Assembly: GCA_025266875.1 (NCBI GenBank)
Contig: JALLLT010000033.1
Span: 248,001 to 312,000, forward strand
DNA length: 64,000 nt
Direction: 5' to 3'
Source of the DNA: Fennellomyces sp. T-0311
Taxonomy: Eukaryota > Mucoromycota > Mucoromycetes > Mucorales > Lichtheimiaceae
In this document: one piece after another, positions 22,607-31,818 of the stretch
How the letters are laid out: every line of letters starts with the position of its first letter
Numbering within the stretch: the stretch's first letter is position 1
Program-made: the position numbers and the translations under genes
The notes under the pieces: model-generated
What the model was told of the DNA's origin: nothing
Seen by the model: only the letters and a program-made list of their open reading frames with translations
The model's database searches: none

Positions 22607-22908
22607 TTACACTATCGGCTCATACCGTGCGCTATGCTGAGCGCGGTTGCTGAACAGGCTATGATTGTTGGGAAGCATTTAGTCTTGGAGAAAACAAAAT
22701 GGCTCCTCCCATTGTATAGGGTTACTTACAAATAAAGGATGATTCCCACGACAGGGAAGAAGAAAACCAGGAGGGACCAGCCGATCTTGCCACCCGCACT
22801 CCGGTTGGAATTCAGGACTTCAAAGATCACAATTAGATCCAAAATGAGAATGATCAAGCCGACGATGCCGCCGCTGTATGAAAGCATGTTTTTGCTCAAA
22901 GGCTCCAT
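22607..22908 (-). CDS. Small PLDc_N-type two-helix membrane protein, 76 aa
   Basis: Exon 1 is 22908-22730 and exon 2 is 22658-22607; the junction completes a Phe codon and gives the expected ILYFLFSNRAQ ending. The protein has two hydrophobic helices (GIVGLIILILDLIVIFEVL and KIGWSLLVFFFPVVGIILYF) separated by NSNRSAGGK. That is the layout of the PLDc_N (phospholipase D-nuclease N-terminal) domain, often found alone in small fungal and bacterial membrane proteins of unknown role. Without exon 2 the frame would stop right after ILYL, so the splice matters. The basic tail should face the cytosol. Confidence 0.78.
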
Positions 22909-24494
22909 AGTGTGTATTTTGTAAGAAAGAAGAGCGACCGATAGGCTTGCTTCGTATGAGTACTCTAAAAAAGTGAAACAATGTACAACAATCGTGACAT
23001 CATGCATGAATCTGAGCTACTTTTTAGTCACACGAAGTCGGTCTAGAGAAACTCCTTCGATTTATACCTACGGCATCTCGACTACAAAGGTATATCTGTT
23101 TTTCCTTTAGGTAATTCCATAGAGCCTCATTTCTTTATCATTGATAATCATTTTTCTTGTTTGGAAATAGTCTATTCGAAGTTTCCCGTGTATTAGATGA
23201 TAAAAGTCATGAGTAAATATCCACCGAAAAGTGATAAATAGACATCCATATAAACAAAAATAAAAGCTATATATTGACATGAAATACATGTTTTTACGAA
23301 TATATCTCGCCCCATATATTGATTTGCAATCTATGGCGAGCTACAGCAAGAAAAACGCCACTGAAATCTTCGCTGCACATGGCTCATAATAGCCAGGTCT
23401 GCACAGGGGTTTATAAAAAAGCAAGGAAACAACAGGATCTACGTTGCAAATAAAAGTTTTTCGTAGTGCAATATTACTAGTGAGCATGACATTAGACCAC
23501 TTGCTAGCAACCAGCAACGGCTGCTGTATCTTGTAAACATTGAAGAAAAACTGGTTAAAAGCAACTGCTTCATAGTATTTCGGGGAAGCCACTATATTTA
23601 TTTGATAAAACACACGTAACTGAAGTATAGATCCTTGTACTATCCATGAATTCGGAGCCAAGAATACGACTTATATAATCGAATCTGTTTATTGTAATTC
23701 ATAATATGCTACTTCATCATCACAGTAATGATCTATTTGACTTTCAGGTATCGCATAGGTCGAGTCGATACTAGTACATGTATGGGGAAAAATGTAGCGT
23801 TTATTTCTCCTCGAACTGCTCTCATTCTCAATTGGCAGTAAACCAGTACTACCAGTGAAGCACATCGCCAGGAGTATAAACTGAGGAGGATCAACGCAAT
23901 GAAAACTTAGCACAGAAGCTGTATGCAAGATTGGCAGTAAAAGGGGCAAATAACAGTAGTACAGATAACCATAGTTCCAAAATTATGACTTATTTCTGTG
24001 AGGTATCAGTCCTGCTCTTATAACTTAGTAAATACATATAGCATTTGGATCACCGACATCTTTTTCAGTGCGTACGTGTTTCCATTCATACATCTGGATT
24101 GCATAATCAATGGAGTGTCATATAACGATACATAGTATACAGTTATATATGCAATGGCACGTCCTTTCAATGGCTTTTTTGGTATCGGTATTTGAGATAA
24201 TTGACATTTTACGTAATATTTATGCATTGTGCTAAAGCAACGACTAGAAGCCGGTGTACGTTCACAGTGTATATATGTATGCATATTCGCTTACGTGTTG
24301 ATTTCGCAAAAACTAATATTTAAAGACACAGTGCGTATGAATAGTATACAATATGAAAGATTTCATATTTTTTCTAGAAATATTCGCAAATATATTATAG
24401 ATGGCCATTATTGTACATTATACATAGGTGTAAGGTTTTCCACGTCAGCCTTCGTATGATGTTCTGGGCGATCGACTATCGTATTGCCTTATTG
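22909..24494. other. Long AT-rich intergenic stretch
   Basis: Several short open frames exist on both strands but none has codon bias, a domain or plausible splice partners. It ends at the left edge of the CACTA-like element. Confidence 0.5.
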
Positions 24495-26129
24495 CACGGT
24501 GGGAAATTCTTATGCAGAAAATATTCAATTTTTATTCAAATATATGAATATTCAAAAACTGCCACTTTCGAATATTTTCTGAATATTTCTTGAATATTTG
24601 ATTTAGCAGAGGATGAATATTTGCTGAATATTTGAATATTGCTCGGCCCTGTGTTATTGCTTTGGAGGCACGTATGTCATTTTTTTATTTGGAATACACA
24701 GTACATAAACTAATGATGATCAATATCTATGTAGATTTAGGGCTTCGTTTTCTTTTGTTTGGCCTCTGTAACCCCTCTTGATTATTCGTGGTAACTATGA
24801 CTTTCATGGGTCAAAAGAGAAACGCTTTTATGTATACAAGAGTTTCTTACCTTCACTATTGTTCCATGGCCGTAGTACTCGCTGTTCAACCCGATTTGCT
24901 TGGCGAGCAGTATTATCTAGAATTTATTATACTAGAATACTTGAATACGTTACTTACAAATGCCTTCTTGACTTCCGTTTATTTGATATTACCATTCGTA
25001 ATAGCTTGATCAGCAGACTGTAAGAAGCCACTACAAAATAAATCAATGCATTAATGGAAAAACTTACCGCTATTCCTCGATTCACAATTATCTTGATGCT
25101 CTCATTCTCATTGTTGGCAGGTACTTCAGGAACTTCAGAAACTTTGCCGCAAGATACTTCGGGTACTTCATTGGATGTACCATTATCATTGTTCGCTAAT
25201 GTTCAATTGTACCCTTGCGTAAAAAAGTTCGACTCTAAAATGACCACCACTTACTAGCACTCTCCTTTGTATTCCCCCAAGCATTCACCATCAGCAACTG
25301 AGCACCAGGAACCTTCGCGCGCGGACAAAAGATACTGGTCACAAACGCAGGTTTCAGGTGCTTCTGTGGCTGCCTCTTTTTGGTAGGGGTTAAGATTGTT
25401 CCAACTCGTTGATTCAGAAAGTTGCAAAGTGGTTTGGATCTTCTGTGCTGTCGCTATAGTGTAATGAACCACATTGCTCTTGAACGTGAGAAAATATGTC
25501 TCTTTCCAATACTCAGCACCTTTGTTTCGTGCCATGATCTTCTTGCCTAGTTGCCTGTATAGCATCCAAGGAAATTGTCTGGTGGAACCGTTGTCATATT
25601 TTGGATGCGCGTAATTTCGAGAGAAAGCTATATCCTTGAAGGGCTTGACAGCCGCAATACCTGTGATAGCTGGAACCTCAGTATTGGCACTGATGGTGTT
25701 ATATTTGGACTTCATTTCAACAACTTCATGCTCAACTGCTCGAATTCGTGTCGACATAATGGAAGTCTCTTGCTTCAGTGTCGATACTGTGGTTTCCATG
25801 CTGCTGACATCCGTGTGGAGTGAAGAAACTTCATTCGCTAGGTACTGGAGCGAGGAGGTAACTGTAGAAAAGCTTTGCATTAATACAACAAGAGGGTTTT
25901 GTTCGACATTCGTTAGCAGATTGTTCATTGTAGTGTGTATTGAATTGAGAAGAGGAACTCGCAACGATGATAAGTAAACAAAAAAAAAAATTAAACTGAT
26001 TACGTTGACCAAAAACCCCCTGAAACCACTTTCTCCCTCAAAGCTTTATTCGATTTTTGCATATCTGAATACTGGGATATTCAGGTTTTGAAGGTCTGAA
26101 TATTTCCTGCATAGAAATTTCCCACCGTG
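24495..26129 (-). mobile_element. CACTA-like DNA transposon, 33-bp inverted ends, TTG duplication
   Basis: The left end 24495-24527 and the reverse complement of 26097-26129 agree at 30 of 33 positions and start CACGGTGGGAAATT. TTG precedes the left end (24492-24494) and follows the right end (26130-26132), a 3-bp target duplication as in CACTA elements. Both subterminal regions are packed with AATATTC/GAATATT motifs (about 24520-24650), as expected for transposase-binding arrays. At 1.6 kb, with no recognisable DDE transposase, it is probably non-autonomous and carries a coiled-coil gene instead. Confidence 0.8.
25254..25928 (-). CDS. Coiled-coil protein carried inside the CACTA-like element
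   Basis: An open minus-strand frame; the start is placed at the ATG at 25928, although the frame stays open upstream to 26012. The N-terminal half is a predicted coiled coil (YLANEVSSLHTDVSSMETTV, RIRAVEHEVVEMKSKYNTI). The second half has KYDNGSTRQFPWMLYRQLGK, AEYWKETYFLTFKSNVVHYT and STSWNNLNPYQKEAATEAPE, a compact alpha-helical domain I do not recognise, and a Cys-containing tail. It is not a known transposase. It could be a DNA-binding or accessory protein of the element, or captured host cargo. A further minus-strand open stretch at about 25077-25200 (EVPEVSCGKVSEVPEVP) may be another exon. Confidence 0.6.
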   Translation of the reverse strand: MNNLLTNVEQNPLVVLMQSFSTVTSSLQYLANEVSSLHTDVSSMETTVSTLKQETSIMSTRIRAVEHEVVEMKSKYNTISANTEVPAITGIAAVKPFKDIAFSRNYAHPKYDNGSTRQFPWMLYRQLGKKIMARNKGAEYWKETYFLTFKSNVVHYTIATAQKIQTTLQLSESTSWNNLNPYQKEAATEAPETCVCDQYLLSAREGSWCSVADGECLGEYKGEC

Positions 26130-26739
26130 TTGTACTCAACCTTATTCAGTTTTTGATTTCTTGGTTGGCTATAATACTAGATCCAGGAAATTTGTACCAA
26201 CCTTAGCCCTTCTCTTACGTTTGCTTCATCAGTAGGTTCCCTATATCTATCCATGTCGGGGCTGCATGCACCATTAAATTCATCCGATTGTACATCAAAG
26301 CGTAACTTGATTGTTCTGTGGCCCGCATTTTATGCCGTAAAGCCCTCTCTGCTACTGTTGACTAACGTCTTCATCCGGTCAGTCCTCCGGATATAATAGC
26401 GCTGAATAAATACGGATGTCATTTAAAGTTGCTATAACAATTCGTCGCGTTACATGTCTATCTACCAATAACATAATAGACAACTCCCGAAAACTCAGCA
26501 CAAATCCCCATCCTTATTTGAAATACAGGCACGTTTATTTTTCGTACCCTAGATCTCTGTGTTGAGAATCTTTCTAAGAACCCTTTAAACTGCCTCTACC
26601 ATGAATAAAAACTTCCTTGAGAACGCTGCTACCGAGAACTTGAAGCAGAATGTTGAAATCAATATTGTGAGATTACTCATTGTTCAAATGTCTCAAAACC
26701 TAACGTGAAAAAAAAGGGTGATTTTGTTAAAATCGTCGA
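26130..26739. other. Intergenic, short coding-like relic
   Basis: A short ATG frame at 26601 (MNKNFLENAATENLKQNVEI) ends at a GT-type donor and leads toward the Helitron fragment. It may be the 5' part of the same relic. Confidence 0.35.
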
Positions 26740-27380
26740 AGTAAGCATATGCTCAGGAAAATTATGATCGAAGACCACGTATTCGCCCTCTGGGTTCACA
26801 TAATCGCAGTCAACGTGGTCGTCGTCCTGGCAGGGTACCTCAACTACTTGCGGCTTATCATAGCCAACTTGCTGTCGCCAGTGTCACTGGTACTAATGTT
26901 GTCGATGGCTAGGAATCGGCTAACTATCAAAGACATGTTTTCCCAGTGATGGATGCCATGTGTGATGCGTGTGGTGCGCGTGTTTGGTCCTGGGAAGATA
27001 GCGGCGTGAATGAAGAAATAGGTCGAGCCTATCAAGTCTGCTTCTGCTACGGTGTTGTAGACCTTCCTCCCATCCCAGCCCACCTCAACCTCTCCTTAAC
27101 TTGCTGAAGGTCTCTGGCCTAATGAGAAATCATCTTCTATAAATTCGCAAGTATGTACAGCACTGTATTTCCATTTGCATCTTTGTGCGCCACGATTGAT
27201 CATAACTATATCAATGCTCGCGGTGGAGCATATTCGTTTCGCATCCAAGACGGTATATACCACCGAACTAGTTCATTGGTTCCTGAAGGAAACGCCCCTC
27301 CCAGTTTCACGGAAATTTACATCTATGACATTGCTCAACAGCAAGTTAATCGACGCGCCGATATTTTTGAAAGTTAGTTG
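26740..27380 (+). pseudogene. Helitron Rep/helicase N-terminal remnant
   Basis: Read with frame changes, the segment gives an Arg-rich leader (RRPRIRPLGSHNRSQRGRRP), then VMDAMCDACGARVWSWED and YQVCFCYGVVDLPP. Further on come RNHLLYKF and MYSTVFPFASLCATIDHNY, and then GGAYSFRIQDGIYHRTSSLV and FTEIYIYD. This order (CxxC knuckle, ..C.Y G.V.LPP, Y...FAFASL, G.Y.FRI.G.IYH..GSL) is the conserved N-terminal region of fungal Helitron replicase/helicase proteins. There is a stop at about 26909-26911 and at least one frameshift near 27095. The HUH Rep and helicase domains are not present, so only a 5' fragment survives. Confidence 0.78.
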
Positions 27381-29604
27381 TATGTAACTTCGAATGATAA
27401 TTGAGAGTTCAGCAAAAAGCCAAGGGGCAACAAATATTTGGGTGTCAATCTAAATCCTAGCTTATGAATCTCTTCTTCCTTCCAGCATAGGCGATAATCG
27501 CCGATCGCGGATACCACTGGCAGCAATGAGTTCAGCATCATTCCATAATGCCAAAAAAAGATTTATGCTTCATATATATGTAAAGCAATGTGCTAATTTA
27601 TTTTCTAATCATAGAATAAATGGACCTGGACATATGCTACCTCAGTACAGGTGCAGGAAGACCATGCTACATTGGACAGATATGTAAGTTTACTTTAAAT
27701 ATTAGTGGCTCATAGATAACGACCACGTTTCTTACAGGCGTCCAGTTATCTTCTGCTTGTGCTTGCCGACGCCAGAAAGGTAGCGGAGTCAGGGGGTATC
27801 TGTACCTGAGTCATCTGTACTCCATCCAAGGTGACTACGCTCAGGTACTGCTCACCTTTCAGACCGGAAAACCAACGCTAACAAAGATGATGCACGATTC
27901 GAGGAATTACTGTACCAATATTCCTATATAATAAATTTCAGAAGCTTATTTCAACGAGTGCTTGTGTCAAAGCGAGAATATAAATATATGTATGTCATAT
28001 ACTTAGTGTTGTTAGGGTTAGTGTAAAGGTTTAGTGTACGGGTGCAAAATGGTAATTAAGATGGCCGAGGAGGCTCACCGGTGAATGACCCGAAGCGCAG
28101 CAAGGGGATCATTCAATCGAGCGTAGCGACACAGGTGACGTGCTCGTACATATATAATTTCGTACCCATCGATCGTTGGATTTGATATTCTACCTTAATA
28201 ACTAGCAGACACCGTCCTTCGTCATTTGTTGTACGTATCGACGGGGTGCAGAGTAGTTTTGGAAGTATTGCATTAATTCACTGCATGATGGTATCAATCA
28301 TGAGCATATCACTGTCTGTTACCACAAGTAAAAGTGTCATTGTATGGTTGACGTGGTCTGTGTGATATCAAGATTGAATACAAAACATATCATGCCATAA
28401 CAAGTTGAGCTCTTTAGCAGGAAGATTGGGCCCTTTGCATTGCTCTAAAGATTTTAGATATAAATACACTACTTTAAAGTTTATACATAGTACAATAATT
28501 CCTCTCGATCCAAAGCTTATCGGTATTCTCCTGAAATAGTTGGTTGTCATTTCTGTAACATATAACAAATATATTAATATGGTATAAGCGAGATAATGTT
28601 ATACGTATAAAGAATCTAGACAGGATTTGATGGCGAACTGCATATTTTGATCCCAGTGCATATTCACGGTATCTGCTTACGTTATTCTAGAGCTGCCGAA
28701 CACGTCATAAAAGTACACTTTCCCGACGAGTATATTAGAAAGGCAATCCATACTCGTTGAAATTGGAATATGGAGATGGTTGTCATTTTTGTATCGTTCC
28801 GTGCCAAACAGAGAATACACTAACAGCATAACAAAATCAGAACTTGAAGTCATGCGATATACATTAGTGCGTAAAAGTAATTGTTACTAACAATACGAAG
28901 AATGTGTTGGACACTACGTAGAATTATTCCGAATTTTGCTGTATACATAGCTTATTCTGCTTATGTGTTAAAGATGTTCCATTTGTTCTAATTGTTCCAT
29001 GTTCTTGCATTATTACGCGCCATGGTTCTGTGTTTATGTTAGAGCAATGCACGGTAAGATCCAGACCGGACTTGCCCATCGTAAATCTGTGTGTGTCTAG
29101 ATGATCACCCAATTGCATGTTCGAATTTCTCTCGCTAATCATAGGATCATATACATAACAGCTGTGCAGTGATTACATGCAGGTATTTACCAAGCAATTG
29201 CATGACACCATTTCCCTAAAAAAAGTGGAGACAAGCAGCTGCATCTTCTGATCAACGATTTGAGTCTCATCGATGGATTACGATTTCGATGGACAGGGGC
29301 TTGCTCTTGTATGTTGATCGAGAAACGAAAAAAAAATCGGTGCGCCAAACACGGTTGACATGGTGACCTCGGATAAGGTTGCCAGACAACAAAGAAATAT
29401 GTGGGGGAGGATTCGATGCAATAAACAATGGTGATTGACGGTCGGGAACGTTGGAACGGTTAAAAAAGCTAAGCGAAAAAATAAAGTAAATAAAGACAGC
29501 ACGTCCCCTTCACGGAGCGGGGCAAACGAACTGTCTTGTTCTTCCTCTCCTCTCTCACACCTCTGTTTTCCCTCAGCCGAGCTGCGCCTCACCAGAAACC
29601 TTCC
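27381..29604. other. Intergenic, AT-rich, no supportable gene
   Basis: A short coding-like stretch at about 27617-27860 with an apparent intron (27685-27738) is too small to classify. A GC-rich structured block lies at 28040-28150. The last 300 bp are the 5' region of the PAS gene. Confidence 0.45.
28040..28150. other. GC-rich block with hairpin potential
   Basis: In otherwise AT-rich DNA this segment is GC-rich and includes the palindrome CACCGGTG and a stem formed by GAATGACCC and GGGGATCATTC. It could be a structured RNA, a short repeat family member or a relic; no coding frame is evident. Confidence 0.3.
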
Positions 29605-30417
29605 ATGGCCAACAACATTCCCAACTACATTTCGATATACGACAACACCGCCACCGCTAAATTCATCTATGTGTCAGAAAGCGTTACTGAAGTGATCGGC
29701 TGGTCCCCTGAAGAAATGGTCGGCAAAGGCGCCTACGAGTTCTTCCATCCCGCGGAGATGGGGGCCTTGACACGGGTGCACTCGGCCAATGTCATGAACG
29801 AAAAAATGTCAAGCATGGTGGCGTATCGAACATTGCACAAAGACGGACATTACGTGATGGTCGAGACACTGGTGCATTACTGCTATGACGTGCTCATGTG
29901 CACCAACTACTTGTACGATCCTATGGATGTTGGACACAAAATTCGCAGTAATTCCGTAGACGAAATGTTTGTCGTCAAAGAAGATGGGTCGCTGCAACTT
30001 ATTGGAGCGTGGAACGACAGTCAGGAACGTATGCAGAAATCGCTGCAGACGAAGCACCGGTGGATCAATGACCGCGTGGGACATCCGCAAGAGCCGCGGT
30101 TCTGCTTGATCCTGAACCGCTACACTGAGGATTCCACGATAGTGTTCGTGTCCCAAATGGCGGAGAAGATGATGGGGGTGCAGTGTGATCAGGTGCTGGG
30201 CCACTCGTTTCTGGACTTCGTCAGCGACAGGGACACGACGGTAGTGCAGCAGCAGTTGGATATGGCCAAGGGATCGGACATGACGATGCGCATGCGCTTC
30301 GAGTGGATCATAGATAAGGACCACAGTGCAACCGAGTCCGTGGAAGCCATCGTCGGATCGTCCAACGACGGCCTGGTCGTGGTCATCCGGCTGGCTCCCC
30401 GAATGACCATCGTGTAA
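29605..30417 (+). CDS. PAS-domain protein, WC-1-related, 270 aa
   Basis: An intronless frame; the start is taken at the ATG in CCATGGCC (29605), preceded by a CT-rich leader. Two PAS domains are visible. The first, residues about 5-115, has FIYVSESVTEVIGWSPEEMV, GKGAYEFFHPAEMG and a C-terminal GAWNDSQERM. The second, about 155-265, has RFCLILNRYTEDSTIVFVSQ, MGVQCDQVLGHSFLDFV and VRFEW-like MRFEWI. The pattern resembles the PAS regions of white-collar-1 proteins, but the LOV flavin-binding GRNCRFLQ motif and a GATA zinc finger are absent. It is therefore more likely a dimerisation or small-ligand sensor than a blue-light receptor. Codon use is strongly GC-rich compared with the surroundings, suggesting good expression. 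Confidence 0.8.
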   Translation: MANNIPNYISIYDNTATAKFIYVSESVTEVIGWSPEEMVGKGAYEFFHPAEMGALTRVHSANVMNEKMSSMVAYRTLHKDGHYVMVETLVHYCYDVLMCTNYLYDPMDVGHKIRSNSVDEMFVVKEDGSLQLIGAWNDSQERMQKSLQTKHRWINDRVGHPQEPRFCLILNRYTEDSTIVFVSQMAEKMMGVQCDQVLGHSFLDFVSDRDTTVVQQQLDMAKGSDMTMRMRFEWIIDKDHSATESVEAIVGSSNDGLVVVIRLAPRMTIV

Positions 30418-30951
30418 GAAGATTAGAGACGCATAACATCCTATATAACACAACAGCACGTACGCACACCAAAAGCAACCACACTCACGACCACATAGCA
30501 ACACACCACATGCCACCACAAACGAAGCATCATGTACATACCAACATTTTCTTTATCCAGCTAGTCTCCAGCTTTGTTTTTTTTTCGCAGTATACCTTGT
30601 AATATTGGCTTCGTAATTATGCAATCCTAGTAAAATTGCTATGCGAAATTTGCGGGAAGGGGTTTGTCGCGGATCATTAAGGAGGTGTTGAGCCACTATT
30701 CTGGAACGCGTGCTGTGCAATGATATCATAGTGCGTTTATGGCAAGGGTCAAAGATGATCCAGCATCTCTTTTTTAATATCTGTCAAAAAAGAAAAAGAC
30801 GAGTACACGCAGGCCCGCTAAAGGGGCCGAAACAAACAGAAAGTAAATAAAATGCTATAGAAAAAAACACGATTACAGGAAGAATGAGAAAGAGAAATAA
30901 TGTAAAATGTAAAAGTAAATAGCTGGAGGGGGGAATCTATAGCTATGCCGT

Positions 30952-31818
30952 CTACTCTTCGTTGACAGACAAGTTGGGCAGGGTAAAAGCAGAAAGATGA
31001 TGATGCTGTTCTTGGGGCTTGACCCAGCTGGCCGGCTTCACAGCTAGAGGCTTTGAACGTCTGTCGTTGTCAACAGCGACTGTGGACGTGGATGTGGGGG
31101 TCGATCGTTTCGTTGCTCGGCCAAGGCGATGGACCCGCAAATGACGACGCATATTGCTTTGCACACTGAACTTTCTGGAGCAGCCAGGTTCTGGACACAC
31201 AAACGGCTTCTCGCCGGTGTGCGAATACGTATGGATGCGCAGGGATGAGGGGCGCGAAAACCCCTTGTCGCAGTAGGGACAATGGTATTTGTTGGTACCT
31301 GTCTCCTTCTTGGCGGCTTTTTCACTGCAATCGGAATGACTTTCGCTGTCGTCACTGAGAACGGGCGATTGCGGGGTGGCATTAGTGGTTGTGGTGGATG
31401 TTGTCGAGGAGGAGGGATGGAGCGTCGGTAAGTGATGGTGGTGGTCATGAGGGCGCTGCAAGGTGGGCTGAAGAATCAAGTCCAGCGTGTTGGTAGAAAT
31501 GGCACGGCGGTGATATCCGGAGTGCAAGTATGGCGGACGGGTGTCACCTTCGCTACTGCGCATCATAGGCGGAGCTGTTGAGTAGTATGGGTGTGAATAG
31601 TCGGAAAAGGAGCGCGAGTGCATATTGCGAGGCGAGCGATGCTGCTGCAACAGCATGGACGTGGGCGACTGGAACTGGTATCGCTCCTGAAGGTTGGGCT
31701 CCATTGGTGTCGCGCGACTGGAAATCGAGAGCTTCTGCATATGCCCTGGAAGCCCGCCTACCTCCGGGTGTGGCAACAGTGCCATCGGTGCAGTTGAATA
31801 GGGGACTGAATGCGTCAT
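30952..31818 (-). CDS. C2H2 zinc-finger transcription factor, 288 aa
   Basis: One open frame from an ATG at 31818. The long N-terminal region is rich in Ser, Pro, His and Tyr with a poly-His tract, and is probably disordered. Two adjacent C2H2 fingers lie at about residues 180-232: YHCPYCDKGFSRPSSLRIH then FVCPEPGCSRKFSVQSNMRR, joined by the canonical HTGEKP linker. A basic stretch follows (GRATKRS). Two-finger fungal factors of this type bind short GC-containing sites in promoters; the target is unknown. The region upstream (31820-32200) has long purine-rich tracts consistent with a long 5' leader. Confidence 0.85.
   Translation of the reverse strand: MTHSVPYSTAPMALLPHPEVGGLPGHMQKLSISSRATPMEPNLQERYQFQSPTSMLLQQHRSPRNMHSRSFSDYSHPYYSTAPPMMRSSEGDTRPPYLHSGYHRRAISTNTLDLILQPTLQRPHDHHHHLPTLHPSSSTTSTTTTNATPQSPVLSDDSESHSDCSEKAAKKETGTNKYHCPYCDKGFSRPSSLRIHTYSHTGEKPFVCPEPGCSRKFSVQSNMRRHLRVHRLGRATKRSTPTSTSTVAVDNDRRSKPLAVKPASWVKPQEQHHHLSAFTLPNLSVNEE

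Noticed and set aside
25575..25977. Plus-strand frames inside the CACTA-like element
   Set aside because: Antisense of the coiled-coil gene, whose heptad pattern supports the minus strand.
29809..30519. 236-codon minus-strand frame opposite the PAS gene
   Set aside because: Antisense shadow of the GC-rich PAS coding sequence; composition is His/Val/Leu-rich without domains.
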